From Verrucomicrobiota bacterium (GTDB taxonomy: Bacteria > Verrucomicrobiota > Verrucomicrobiia > Methylacidiphilales > JBCCWR01): 64,000 nucleotides of DNA. The stretch covers positions 1 through 64,000 of the forward strand of contig JBCCXA010000019.1 in assembly GCA_039192515.1 (NCBI GenBank), written 5' to 3'. The notes below the pieces were generated by a model. It was not told where the DNA came from and did not search any database. It saw only the letters and a list, made by a program, of their open reading frames with translations. Of this stretch, positions 28,876 through 38,315 are shown piece after piece (position 1 is the stretch's first letter; every line of letters starts with the position of its first letter). The position numbers and the translations under genes were made by a program.

Positions 28876-30653
28876 CTATTAAAATTGAAGTGAATCAATT
28901 CGTGATTGTTATCAAGAGAGTTATAATTCTTCTTTGTGTTGCCTTTTTTCAGTTTCAAGTGGTAATGGCAGAAAAACCAAACATTGTATTTATTATTACG
29001 GATGACCAAGGATACGGTGATTTTGGCTTCACTGGGAATCCACTTATTCAAACACCCTTTCTGGATAAGATGGCTGAGTCTTGTGCTCAGATGACTCAAT
29101 TTTATGTAAGCCCAGTTTGTTCACCAACTCGAGCGTCTTTGATGACGGGACGTTACCATTATCGAACAGGAGTGACGGATACATGGAAGGGGCGTTCGAT
29201 GATGAAGACTGAAGAAGTTACCTTGGCAGAGGTTCTGCGTGACGCAGGGTATGCTACAGGGCTTTTTGGCAAGTGGCATCTTGGGGATTGCTATCCAATG
29301 CGCCCACAGGATCAGGGATTTGAAGAAGTTTTGATGCATAAAGGTGGAGGGATTGGACAGAGGTCAGATCCACCTGGCGGTGAAGGCAAATACACAGATC
29401 CTATCCTTTTTCATAATGGGAAAAAGGTTCAAGAGAAGGGTTATTGCACAGATATTTATTTTGACCGAGCTATAGAGTGGATCAGTAAACAAAGTAAAAA
29501 AGGTAAGCCTTTCTTTGCTTACATCTCGACAAATGCACCGCATAGTCCTTTTCATGATGTTCCCCTAAGCTGGTATGATATCTATCGCAAAATGGACTTA
29601 AGAAATAAAAATGTCCCACAAGCCGGTTATCCTTTACAGACCAATGAAAATAATGAGCAGCTCGATACTAGGGCGAGAATTTTTGCCATGATTTCAAACA
29701 TTGATGAAAACGTAGGTAAAATTCAACCAAGACTTAAGGAGCTTGGTATCTTGGACAATACGATGATTATTTTTATGTCAGACAATGGGCCTGATGGGAA
29801 TAGGTATAATTCTGGTTTCAGAGGAGCTAAAACAGAGGTTTATCAGGGAGGCGTTCGAACGCCCTTTCTAATAGAATGGCCTGCACAATTTAAGAAGCCT
29901 GTTAGCAGCCCTCGTGTGGCGGCGCATATAGATATTATGCCTACCTTATTAGAAGCTTGTGGGGTCTCATATGAGGGAGAATTTGACGGAAGAAGTTTTT
30001 TGTCACTACTTTCGGAGGATAAGATTGAATGGCCTGATCGATATCTTTTTATACAAGCACACCGTGGAGTTCGTCCCACTACTTATCATCATAGCGCAGT
30101 GATAACCGAGGAATGGAAATTTGTTCATCCTAGTGGCTTTCACAAAGAGCAGTTTGAGGGGGAGCCTATTTTTGAATTATATGAAATCAGTAAAGATCCT
30201 TATGAGCAAAAAAATGTGGCAGCACTATATCCAGAAATAGTGGAGTCTATGAGAGGTGCTTATGATACGTGGCTAAAGGAGATAGATAGCTCTCGTGAGG
30301 GTGATTATGCTATGCCAAGTATTCATGTTGGGACCAAATATGAGAACCCAATGGTTTTAACGGGTCAAGATCAACAGGCAGCAAGAGGAGATAGAGGTCC
30401 CTACTGGAAGCTGGAAGTAGCTTACGGAGGGAAATATGATATAGAATGTCTCTTTGGTCCTAAAAAGAATATCGAAGAGGTTGTACTAAGTGTTCAAGGC
30501 AAGAAGTTAAAGAAAGTAGTAGAGAATGGTGAATTAATCTTTAAAGATATAGAACTTGTCAAAGGTCCAGCAGATCTATCAGTGATTCTTCATGCTGGTG
30601 AAAAGCATAAGAGTGTTTGGCAGGTTGAAATTAGATATAAACCAGGAGCCTGA
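28872..30653 (+). CDS. Secreted type I sulfatase (formylglycine-dependent)
   Basis: A 593-residue arylsulfatase-family enzyme. An N-terminal signal peptide (about residues 1-33) sends it to the periplasm or outside. The mature start KPNIVFIITDDQGYGDFG carries the metal-binding Asp pair. C83 in PVCSPTRASLMTGR fits the C-x-P-x-R motif converted to formylglycine. GKWHLGD and SDNGPDGNRY supply further active-site residues. A C-terminal region of about 100 residues (470-593) looks like an extra beta domain. No maturase gene is in the window. It is coupled to the SMP-30 gene and followed by a GH99-like lipoprotein, suggesting use of a sulfated glycan. Confidence 0.93.
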   Translation: MTIKIEVNQFVIVIKRVIILLCVAFFQFQVVMAEKPNIVFIITDDQGYGDFGFTGNPLIQTPFLDKMAESCAQMTQFYVSPVCSPTRASLMTGRYHYRTGVTDTWKGRSMMKTEEVTLAEVLRDAGYATGLFGKWHLGDCYPMRPQDQGFEEVLMHKGGGIGQRSDPPGGEGKYTDPILFHNGKKVQEKGYCTDIYFDRAIEWISKQSKKGKPFFAYISTNAPHSPFHDVPLSWYDIYRKMDLRNKNVPQAGYPLQTNENNEQLDTRARIFAMISNIDENVGKIQPRLKELGILDNTMIIFMSDNGPDGNRYNSGFRGAKTEVYQGGVRTPFLIEWPAQFKKPVSSPRVAAHIDIMPTLLEACGVSYEGEFDGRSFLSLLSEDKIEWPDRYLFIQAHRGVRPTTYHHSAVITEEWKFVHPSGFHKEQFEGEPIFELYEISKDPYEQKNVAALYPEIVESMRGAYDTWLKEIDSSREGDYAMPSIHVGTKYENPMVLTGQDQQAARGDRGPYWKLEVAYGGKYDIECLFGPKKNIEEVVLSVQGKKLKKVVENGELIFKDIELVKGPADLSVILHAGEKHKSVWQVEIRYKPGA

Positions 30654-30677
30654 CCAAACTTAAATCAGATATTGAAA

Positions 30678-32000
30678 ATGAATAAGGACTTAATGATTCG
30701 CAGAAGTTGTAAACAGGCAGTTTTATGGCTAATATTAGCAGCCAGCTCAATAACTGGATGCAAAGCTGATAAAACAGACATAACAACATTAGACGGTAAA
30801 TTCATGTGTGGTTATCAAGGTTGGTTTCGCACTCCTGATGATGGATCTAACATGGGTTGGGTGCACTATCGGGGGATTTATGATGAATTTAAACCTGGAA
30901 AGTGTGGAATTGAATTTTGGCCAGATGTCTCTGAGTTGGATGAAAAAGATCGCGTTAAGACTCCCTTTCGACACAAAGATGGTAGCCCTGCTTATGTTTT
31001 CAGCTCACATAATCCTAACGTTGTAGATCTTCATTTTAAGTGGATGAAAGAATATGGAATAGATGGTGCTTTTTTACAACGCTTTGCCTGTGATGTCACA
31101 ACCTGCCATCACGAATATGAACAACTTTTCCCATCTAATAATAATATGCTGAACTATGTGCGGGCTGCAGCTAATCATCACGGACGTAGCTATGCCCTTA
31201 TGTATGATCTAAGTAGTATACCTAAAGGCTGGATGGATAATGTTAAAAATGACTGGAAGTATCTTAGAGATGAGTTGAAGTTGCTAAATGACCCTAAAGA
31301 TAATTTCTATCAGGAGCATAACGGTAAGCCTATCGTGGGAATATGGGGGGTAGGTTTCAATGATAATAGAGAATATACACTGAATGAAGTAGAGGAATTC
31401 ATGGACTTCCTGAAAAATGACCCAAATTATGGAGGCTGCAGTATCATTCTAGGAGTTCCTACTTATTGGAGAACACTGGATAGAGATACAGTCTCTGACA
31501 AAGATCTCTTACGAATTATTAAAAAGGCTGATGTGGTCATGCCATGGACAATAGGGCGTTATCGTTCTATCGCTGATGTTAAAGATTATTATAAAAATAC
31601 GTTGATTGATGATGTGAAGTGGAGCACAGAGAATCGTGTGGATTTTTTACCTGTGGTGTTTCCTGGGTTCAGTTGGAGGAATTTGAAACCGATCGGAGAA
31701 TTTTCAAAAGAAGTTCACGAAGCTTATATTCCAAGACTTAAAGGGAAATTTCTTTGGACTCAGAGCACACTCGCAAAGAAGGCAGGTGTCAAGATGATCT
31801 ATCAAGCAATGTTTGATGAGTTAGATGAAGGCACTCAAATTTTCAAAGTCACAAATGATCCTCCGCTGGGAGGAGGATCTGAATTTCGAACACATGATGA
31901 GGGGTTACCCAATGATTTCTACCTCAAGCTTGCTGGAAAAATAAGAAAGATGCTGCGAGGAGAAATACCACCCAGCGAAGAGATTCCGGCGATTAAATAG
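30678..32000 (+). CDS. GH71/GH99-like glycosidase lipoprotein
   Basis: A 440-residue protein with a lipoprotein signal. The hydrophobic stretch ends in the lipobox SITGC, with the Cys at residue 28, so it is anchored to a membrane. The mature part matches the GH99-like proteins of Verrucomicrobiota and Bacteroidota: MCGYQGWFRTPDDGSNMGWV, IEFWPDVSEL, DGAFLQRFACDV, PIVGIWGVGFNDN and FPGFSWRNL. Enzymes of this clan cleave alpha-mannosidic bonds, but members of this subgroup are mostly uncharacterised. ATG 30678 is preferred over TTG 30672. It probably shares the transcript with the sulfatase. Confidence 0.8.
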   Translation: MNKDLMIRRSCKQAVLWLILAASSITGCKADKTDITTLDGKFMCGYQGWFRTPDDGSNMGWVHYRGIYDEFKPGKCGIEFWPDVSELDEKDRVKTPFRHKDGSPAYVFSSHNPNVVDLHFKWMKEYGIDGAFLQRFACDVTTCHHEYEQLFPSNNNMLNYVRAAANHHGRSYALMYDLSSIPKGWMDNVKNDWKYLRDELKLLNDPKDNFYQEHNGKPIVGIWGVGFNDNREYTLNEVEEFMDFLKNDPNYGGCSIILGVPTYWRTLDRDTVSDKDLLRIIKKADVVMPWTIGRYRSIADVKDYYKNTLIDDVKWSTENRVDFLPVVFPGFSWRNLKPIGEFSKEVHEAYIPRLKGKFLWTQSTLAKKAGVKMIYQAMFDELDEGTQIFKVTNDPPLGGGSEFRTHDEGLPNDFYLKLAGKIRKMLRGEIPPSEEIPAIK

Positions 32001-32381
32001 TTCCCTCTGTATCAAGGCTAGCTGATGTGAATTTATTTAGCCATCAAGTTACAAGTTGAGCAGGTAATAAAGATTATAGGTAAGTTCTCACTTGAAGGCA
32101 CTGTCATTTAACCAGAATGATGCCATAGAGATTTCATCATCTTTACAAGATCCTGGCCACTAGTGAGAGAGAGTCACTTAGAGCTATCATCATTTTGATA
32201 TATTTCCGTCGACTCTTTTTTCTTGTTGCTCAAACTTCTATGACATTATCCGGGCTCTATTCTTGTCCATTGTATAGCGGGATCTATGTAGATCATGATT
32301 CCCGCTAGTGATAGCTCCAACCCCTCTTAGTGAAATATTTCTGAGGAATATTCAACGCGCTCAGCAATCAGGAAGCTAATT
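32001..32381. other. Intergenic stretch with dispersed repeat
   Basis: A 380-bp convergent gap without a gene. It contains repeat copy C (32105-32259). A short complementary pair (GCGGGATC near 32277 and GATCATGATTCCCGC near 32291) could fold as a hairpin of about 28 bases that ends one or both flanking transcripts. Confidence 0.45.
32105..32259 (+). repeat. Dispersed repeat with inverted ends, copy C
   Basis: Left end ATTTAACCAGAATGATGCCA and right end TCTATGACATTATCCGGGCT are imperfect inverted repeats. The interior aligns with copy A over about 95 bp. Its right third (CGTCGACTCTTTTTTCTTG to the end) matches the right third of copy B. Confidence 0.6.
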
Positions 32382-33644
32382 CTAAGCTGAGGGCTGGCTA
32401 CATACTTCTTTTACTCTTTCTAGCCATTTGTCCCAATTGTTTTCAACCACTGCCATTGTAGGGATAGGATTCCAATCTTTGTCATAAACGGTGAAGTGTG
32501 CAGGTTTGAAATTACCTGGCTCAACTACCCCTTCTTTTACATCTGGGCTATCAAGGTCGGCGCAGACATCAACAAATTCCCAGCCAAGACAAGTCCCATT
32601 TTTTAGGGTGTTCTCCAACAGGCCATTCATGTCTTCTGCGTGATAGTCTGTTCCATTGATTGTCATATGTTCTGCAACAGCCCAATCTCTTCCGGTTTCC
32701 TTCATGATTTGGTGAACCCGGTTGTAGGCTTGCATATGTGGTTTGCGATCAAAATTATGCCAGGTCCAATTGACTTGTAAAATATTTGGGCCTGTCAAAT
32801 AGCGCAAGAATTCTAGGGGGTCGCCACAACGCTGGATCATGGTTTCCTCAATAGCGTCTAAATAATCAGTGGCAATCCAAGCATCTTCACCTACAATATC
32901 ACGGTACGCTTGAGCATCCTCATTTACCCATTTTGCCAAATTCTGAGCACGGAATTTGTTCCAAATGGGGTCGCGCATAAACCTCTCAGTAACTGGAAAT
33001 GTATCCGGGAATGTAGGACCGTCTATCTCACTTGTTTTTAACCAATTTTCATAAGCACTTCTGGCATCAGGGCCATAATCAATCCAGCGCGACCCCATAT
33101 ATTGAGGCTCCACAGTCGTTTCATACCAAAGGATATCACAATCAGAAAGAGCCTTGGTGAGGTTACGAATATAAGCTCTAGAGGCGCTGAGGTATTCACT
33201 ATTAAAGAGTGAGGGAACTTTACTCATATAGCCGTATTCTGTATCTTCTACGAGGTTACCTTCGTGGTCCATGGCGAGAGATTTGGGATAGCGGTCCCAG
33301 AAACCTTGAGGGATTTGTCCACCCCCGACACCATAAGTCTCTACAGATAGAGATGCAAACATACCATACTCATTAATGGCATTAATGAGTTTCTTGAGAG
33401 GTTCTGTTGAAACATCAATCTCACCATCGCCATTAGGGTCTAAGTGGTGCCAGTAACAATTAAGCTCCAGACATCGGTAGTGTTTTGCTTTGATAATAGG
33501 TAAGTCCTTGATCAGTTTTTCAATCTGCTCCTCATCCCCATAATGGCGTAAAGGTTTGCCAATTTTTAAAAATTCATGTTTGCCATCGATCCAAAGCTTG
33601 CCTTGGCGTAGCTCTACCTGATATTCATTAATTGTCTTGCTCAT
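32382..33644 (-). CDS. TIM-barrel glycoside hydrolase, GH42-like (tentative)
   Basis: A 420-residue protein that looks like a (beta/alpha)8 glycosidase of the beta-galactosidase (GH42/GH5-like) kind. LWIDGKHEFLKIGKPLRHY resembles the first strand, KAKHYRCLELNCYWHHLDP the second, WYETTVEPQ could carry the acid/base Glu, and GTCLGWEFVDV is near the last strand. A second acidic catalytic residue cannot be assigned with confidence. No signal peptide, so it is cytoplasmic. It converges on the sulfatase cluster. Alternative: a non-catalytic relative of this fold. Confidence 0.55.
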   Translation of the reverse strand: MSKTINEYQVELRQGKLWIDGKHEFLKIGKPLRHYGDEEQIEKLIKDLPIIKAKHYRCLELNCYWHHLDPNGDGEIDVSTEPLKKLINAINEYGMFASLSVETYGVGGGQIPQGFWDRYPKSLAMDHEGNLVEDTEYGYMSKVPSLFNSEYLSASRAYIRNLTKALSDCDILWYETTVEPQYMGSRWIDYGPDARSAYENWLKTSEIDGPTFPDTFPVTERFMRDPIWNKFRAQNLAKWVNEDAQAYRDIVGEDAWIATDYLDAIEETMIQRCGDPLEFLRYLTGPNILQVNWTWHNFDRKPHMQAYNRVHQIMKETGRDWAVAEHMTINGTDYHAEDMNGLLENTLKNGTCLGWEFVDVCADLDSPDVKEGVVEPGNFKPAHFTVYDKDWNPIPTMAVVENNWDKWLERVKEVCSQPSA

Positions 33645-33768
33645 ATATGTCTATTATTTTTAGGTGTCCGAAATTCCCATTTAGGATAGATGAAGTCAAT
33701 AGATAAAGAGTATCTTACCTGAAATTCTAATTGTATAGATCAACTTTTAGACACTAGGCTTTGCCAGT

Positions 33769-34413
33769 ATGAAGAGTGAAACTGCATGGTTTGCGGAGAG
33801 AAGAATCAGATCAGAATTTGTTGCGAACAGGCTTGGTAAATATCTTGGTGGATCTTTGTTAGATGTCGGTTGTGATCAAGCTTATTTGAAAGAATTGCTA
33901 AAGCCGTCAAGGTATTTGGGTGTTGATTTAGGAGGCAAGCCAGACATGATTCTAAATCTAGATGAGGTAGATAAACTCCCATTTGAGGATCAGGAATTTC
34001 AATCCGTAGTCTGTTGTGATGTGCTAGAGCACCTAAACCGCTTTCATTTTATTTTCGGAGAACTTCTACGAGTTGCCGGAAGGCATGTAGTTATCTCACT
34101 CCCCAATAATTGGACCAATGCGCGTCGTCCTATCGAAAAAGGTAGGGGTAAAATTGGGCATTATGGGCTACCTCTGGAGGTTCCTATGGATAGGCATAAA
34201 TGGTTCTTTTCATTAGAGGATGCGAGTGTGTTTGTGGAGAATAAGGCTCCAGATTACGGTTTTAAAGTGGTTGAATCCTTTGCTACAGAAAAGCCTAGAA
34301 GTGGCTTGAGTCGTGTTATTCGCAAAAGCTTGACTAAGAGTAAGATGTGTTATTTGAATCGCTACGCGCACACTTATTGGGCTGTTCTTTTAAGAAAGAA
34401 TCATTCTAGTTGA
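33769..34413 (+). CDS. SAM-dependent methyltransferase (class I)
   Basis: A 214-residue Rossmann-fold methyltransferase of the methyltransf_11 kind. Motif I is LLDVGCDQAYLKELL, motif II includes YLGVDLGG, and the post-motif block is SVVCCDVLEHLNRFHFIF, followed by HVVISLPNNW. The substrate cannot be told; the H-Y-G-L-P-L and D-R-H-K-W-F-F blocks occur in sugar- and lipid-modifying members. It stands alone, followed 13 bp later by a long perfect palindrome. Confidence 0.82.
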   Translation: MKSETAWFAERRIRSEFVANRLGKYLGGSLLDVGCDQAYLKELLKPSRYLGVDLGGKPDMILNLDEVDKLPFEDQEFQSVVCCDVLEHLNRFHFIFGELLRVAGRHVVISLPNNWTNARRPIEKGRGKIGHYGLPLEVPMDRHKWFFSLEDASVFVENKAPDYGFKVVESFATEKPRSGLSRVIRKSLTKSKMCYLNRYAHTYWAVLLRKNHSS

Positions 34414-34426
34414 ATATGATATCAAA

Positions 34427-34469
34427 CTTGCTGAATAGAAGTTGCAAGTTGCAACTTCTATTCAGCAAG
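34427..34469. repeat. 43-base perfect palindrome
   Basis: Arms of 21 bases (CTTGCTGAATAGAAGTTGCA plus A, and the exact inverted copy) meet at a single central G at 34448. It is a perfect hairpin of unusual length. No T-tract follows on either strand, so it is not a standard terminator. It lies between a methyltransferase stop and an ATPase pseudogene that has lost its start. Confidence 0.85.
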
Positions 34470-34470
34470 C

Positions 34471-35592
34471 TATGATTATTCTAGGAACCCCTTTAAATAT
34501 GGAGTGGTCGTTTCGGGGCGAGATTTTTGTAGTCGCCCTCAGAAAATCAAGGAGATGTCGGAGCTTGTAGCTGCGGGTCAAAATGTGCAGGTTCGCGGAG
34601 TGCGGCGTATTGGCAAAACATCTCTAATTTTTGAGGTGGCCCGTCGGATGAAAAGGAAATGACTGTATATAGATTTATTGGGTATTGATTCGTTGGAAGT
34701 TCTGGTGAGTCGTCTGGCTAAGGCTTTATTGATGTTTGAGGAGAAAAACAGTTCTCTAAAGCAGGCGATGAAGAAGCTGGCAAGCTTGAGACCTAGTGTA
34801 AAAATTGATGCCATCACAGGAAATCCAACTTTTTCTATTAACCGCACAGTGGATCCTATTCATTCTCCAGATGATCTTGAAGAGTGTTTATACTACATTG
34901 AAAAAGAGATTGATTATGGAAATAGCATCATTGTGCTAGATGAATTTCAAGACCTGCTCAAGTTGGAGAAAAACCGTCAGATCCTGGCGGTTTTACGCTC
35001 TAAGATCCAATTTCTGGTTAAACACTCTTTTGTGTATTTGGGAAGTGTGCGCAATGATATGGATATGCTTTTTTTAGATCCAGATAGTCCTTTTTATAAA
35101 CAGGCGATCACCCTAGAGCTTGGCAGTTTAGACGCTAAGCAATTCCGCAAATTTCTTATGGGTAAGTTTGCTAAGGGGAAACGTGAAGTCGATGAAGGGT
35201 TAGTTGAGGAAATACTACAGATTGCTGATGGAGTCACAGGGGATGCGCAAGAATTATGCTCATGGCTTTGGCGAACTGAAGGCACACATTTAACTTCTGA
35301 ATCACTTCGTAAGGCCATGACTATGATTTTTAACGAAAGAAATAGTGCGTATCAACTCATTATGACACAGTTGCCTAAAGTGCAACGTAGAGTCTTTATG
35401 GAAATGGCGAAGTACAAGGGAAATAATGTTTTGGGAGCAGATTTTATCAAGAAGAGTAAAGCAGCTAATTATGCCTCTGTTCGAAGAGCAGTAGATGCGC
35501 TAGAGCAAAGGCGGCTTCTCTTTCGTGATAAAAAAGGCTACCGATTTTTTAATCCTTTCATAAGGATGTGGCTACAAAGTCAAGAGGTGTAA
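34471..35592 (+). pseudogene. AAA ATPase (archaeal-type/DUF234-like), start lost and nonsense codon
   Basis: The frame reads NPFKYGVVVSGRDFCSRPQK, then the P-loop region VRGVRRIGKTSLIFEVARR, then a TGA at 34660-34662. It goes on unbroken as LYIDLLGIDSLEVLVSRLAK, a Walker B-like SIIVLDEFQDLLKL, and a C-terminal winged helix (about the last 80 residues). No ATG, GTG or TTG lies in frame before the NPFKYG start motif; the frame opens at a TGA inside the palindrome at 34427-34469. Relatives start at about NPF and read VYIDL where the stop is. The distal ORF from 34678 lacks the P-loop, so no functional ATPase is expected. Confidence 0.8.
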
Positions 35593-35651
35593 GGGCTTAG
35601 TGCTCCATCCACATTTCCTTGTGCCCTTAGGTGTTCGATTTATTTAAGGAT

Positions 35652-36437
35652 CTAGATTGAAAAATCGATCTGGGCATTCTCGTGGATGCCGCATTCTCTT
35701 TTGAGGCCGAAGAAGCGAGTTTCTTCTATGGACATTCCATCGGAGTATTTTTGAGTGGTGTGGGTATCTCCAATAGAGACATAACCCTCATGCCATAGTG
35801 GATGGTAGGGCAGGTCATGCTTGGTGAGATAGTCATAGATATTTTTATCTGTCCATTCAACAATAGGGTGGAGTTTAAGGCGGTTTTCTTGCAGCGCAAT
35901 AACAGAAAGATTTTCTCGACTGCTCGATTGAGCACGACGTAGTCCAGCGATCCAGACGTCTGCTCGCAGATCCCGAAGCGCGCGTTGCAGTGGCTCTACT
36001 TTGTTCATTTGGTTGTAGAGTTCAATACCTTTTTTTCCTTTTTCCCACAGTTTTCCATGGCGCGCTTCTTGCCAGGCGGCACTAGTTTCAGGGCGATATA
36101 TTTTTAGATTGAGCTTTAAGCGTTCAGTCAAGTCGTCGATAAATTTGTAGGTTTCAGGGAAAAGATAGCCAGTGTCAATGAGGACTACTGGAATTTTTGG
36201 CCATATTTGTGTTGTCAAATGGAGAGTAACTGCTGCTTGTGCCCCAAAACTACTAGTCATAACAATTTTTTCAGGGAATTGATTGACAGCCCATTGAAGG
36301 CGCTCCTCGGCGCTGCGAGTCGTTAAGGTATTATTCAGTTCCCTAAGGTCTAGGTCTTGCCATGTTTGAGAAGTCGCTGCACTATCGAGTGAAGATGTAT
36401 GATTCATGGCGATTTTTGGTGTTTTAGTAATAACCAT
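35652..36437 (-). CDS. cysH: Phosphoadenylyl-sulfate (PAPS) reductase
   Basis: A 261-residue enzyme that reduces activated sulfate to sulfite with thioredoxin in assimilatory sulfate reduction. The PP-loop-like start is [16 protein letters not shown], with [26 protein letters not shown] and the C-terminal catalytic KRECGIHE. The paired Cys that bind the [4Fe-4S] cluster in APS reductases are absent: the site reads [14 protein letters not shown] where APS enzymes have CC before R-K. PAPS is therefore the likely substrate. ATG 36437 is the first start; M at 36407 is an alternative. cysK lies 20 kb away. Confidence 0.9.
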   Translation of the reverse strand: MVITKTPKIAMNHTSSLDSAATSQTWQDLDLRELNNTLTTRSAEERLQWAVNQFPEKIVMTSSFGAQAAVTLHLTTQIWPKIPVVLIDTGYLFPETYKFIDDLTERLKLNLKIYRPETSAAWQEARHGKLWEKGKKGIELYNQMNKVEPLQRALRDLRADVWIAGLRRAQSSSRENLSVIALQENRLKLHPIVEWTDKNIYDYLTKHDLPYHPLWHEGYVSIGDTHTTQKYSDGMSIEETRFFGLKRECGIHENAQIDFSI

Positions 36438-36576
36438 GGATTGAAGATAATTCGAAAGTCTACAAAGTCTATCGACTTATTCAAGTATAGTTTGAGTAAT
36501 TGGATGAAATTATCTGTAAGGTATTGATAATGAGTAAATTAGGTGATATAAATCTTTTCGAAAAAATGAGCAAGTA

Positions 36577-37041
36577 ATGGCAATTTCAGAGTTTTCACAG
36601 AGGCAGCGAGTCGAGTTTGTAGAGACTGATATGGCTGGAATCATGCATTTTTCCAATTTTTTTCGGATGATGGAGCAAACAGAGCACGCATTTTTCCGTT
36701 CACTGGGAAGTACGGTTCATGAAAAAGTGGATGGTAAAACGATTGGTTGGCCTAGAGTAGAAGCGCACTGTGAGTATCTAAAGCCGCTAAAGTTTGAAGA
36801 TGTCGTAGAGATTGTCCTGCGTATTGAGGAAATTCGAGAGCGATCACTAAAAATGCAATTTCAGTTCCAGAAAGTTATGAAGACTGATGGAAATAGTGAG
36901 GTTTTGGAAAAGGTTGCAAGGGGTTATCTGACGACGGTTTGTGTAGAGTTAGGCAGAAAAGAGGGGCAGTTGAAGTCGCGCAGTATTCCGGAGTCGTTTT
37001 TAGTGCAAATTAAAGAACATAACGATTTAGAAATGGCGTAA
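36577..37041 (+). CDS. YbgC/4-hydroxybenzoyl-CoA-type thioesterase
   Basis: A 154-residue hot-dog-fold acyl-CoA thioesterase. The signature is VEFVETDMAGIMHFSNFFRM, with the catalytic Asp in DMAGIMH and the family Y/F-F-x-x-M-E block. HCEYLKPLKFEDVVEIVLRI is the following strand. It starts a tight unit: an acyl ligase begins 16 bp later and an ABC transporter follows. It probably hydrolyses an acyl-CoA linked to the neighbouring ligase or to lipids. Confidence 0.85.
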   Translation: MAISEFSQRQRVEFVETDMAGIMHFSNFFRMMEQTEHAFFRSLGSTVHEKVDGKTIGWPRVEAHCEYLKPLKFEDVVEIVLRIEEIRERSLKMQFQFQKVMKTDGNSEVLEKVARGYLTTVCVELGRKEGQLKSRSIPESFLVQIKEHNDLEMA

Positions 37042-37057
37042 GTTACCTAGGTGTCTT

Positions 37058-38311
37058 ATGAATCTCCAAGCTCAGCAGCTAATAAGCCTAAATGATTTGT
37101 TGCGGCAGCTTCGCGAGACCAATCCGTTTTTTAGCAAAAAACTGAAAGAGTCGGGTGTAACCGAAGATATTAAGAGTTTGGAAGGCTTTACAGAAAAATT
37201 TCCGTTGTTGAAGAAGCAAGATCTTGTGGATGATCAGAAAGTTAATCCACCTTATGGTACAAATTTAACTTATCCAATTTCAGCCTACACTCGTTTCAGC
37301 CAAACAAGTGCAACAAGCGGTGCAAAGCCAGTAGTCTGGCTAGATACAGATAAGAGCTGGGCATGGATGGTTGAAAATTGGGTGAAGGTTTATCAATGTG
37401 CTGGAGTAAGCAAGGATGATAGAATTTTTTGTGCATTTTCATTTGGTCCATTTTTGGGGTTCTGGACAGCTTATGAAGCGGCTCATGAGTTAGGTTCTCT
37501 TGTAATACCAGGTGGCAATATGGATACGCTAACTAGAATAGAGATGGTTCGACGTCATAAGGTTAGTGTTTTGTGTTGCACACCGACCTATGCAATAAGG
37601 TTTTTTGAGATTGCAAGAGAGCAATCGATTGGGCCAAGACAACTGCATTTGGAAAAAGTTTTAGTAGCGGGGGAGCCTGGAGGTAGCTCTTTTGCGTTTC
37701 GGAAATATTTTGCGGAAGTTGCGCCTGGGATTGATCTTATCGATCATTATGGGATGACAGAAGTCGGTCCTGTTGCTGTTAGAGATCCAGAATACCAAGA
37801 TACTTTGCAAATCTTTGATCATCGATATCTTGCGGAATTGATCGATCCAGAGACAAAAGCCTTGATTGCAGTAAGTGATGAAGCTGTTGAAGGTGAATTG
37901 GTTTTAACACCACTAGGGCGATCAGCCACTCCAGTATTAAGATATTGCACTGGAGATTTAGTTCGAATGAAAAAAACTAAGGGGCGAACTTTATTAGAAG
38001 GAGGTATTATCGGCCGTATGGATGACATGGTGATTGTGCGCGGTGTAAATATCTATCCTACAGCGATTGATGGGGTTTTGCGTGAGTTTCCTCAATTAAA
38101 AGAATATCGAGTAACGCTGGACAAAACTGCTAGTTTGCCGGAATTATTATTAGAGGTAGAGTTAGATGGACAGAGAAACGAGGATATTGCCAAGAAGATG
38201 CAGGAGCGTTTCCATCAGGTTTTTGCTTTGAGGATTCCCGTAGAAACGGTTCCAGAAGAGAGCTTACCGAGGTTTGAAATGAAGGCCAAACGTTGGATCA
38301 TTAAGGAATAA
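37058..38311 (+). CDS. Phenylacetate-CoA ligase-like AMP-binding enzyme
   Basis: A 417-residue adenylate-forming enzyme of the PaaK/LuxE-like branch. TRFSQTSATSGAKPVVWLDT is the phosphate-binding loop, DHYGMTEVGPVAVRD the A5-type motif, YCTGDLVRM the ribose-binding Asp, and GGIIGRMDDMVIVRGVNIYP the hinge. It activates a carboxylic acid as acyl-AMP and transfers it to CoA or a protein. The acid is unknown. It sits between a thioesterase and a YbbA-like ATPase (4-bp gap), and a LuxC-like reductase lies at 26859-27917. Confidence 0.87.
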   Translation: MNLQAQQLISLNDLLRQLRETNPFFSKKLKESGVTEDIKSLEGFTEKFPLLKKQDLVDDQKVNPPYGTNLTYPISAYTRFSQTSATSGAKPVVWLDTDKSWAWMVENWVKVYQCAGVSKDDRIFCAFSFGPFLGFWTAYEAAHELGSLVIPGGNMDTLTRIEMVRRHKVSVLCCTPTYAIRFFEIAREQSIGPRQLHLEKVLVAGEPGGSSFAFRKYFAEVAPGIDLIDHYGMTEVGPVAVRDPEYQDTLQIFDHRYLAELIDPETKALIAVSDEAVEGELVLTPLGRSATPVLRYCTGDLVRMKKTKGRTLLEGGIIGRMDDMVIVRGVNIYPTAIDGVLREFPQLKEYRVTLDKTASLPELLLEVELDGQRNEDIAKKMQERFHQVFALRIPVETVPEESLPRFEMKAKRWIIKE

Positions 38312-38315
38312 AATA

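Noticed and set aside
34678..35592. Distal part of the ATPase as an independent gene
   Set aside because: It lacks the P-loop, and the homologous frame continues upstream through the TGA.
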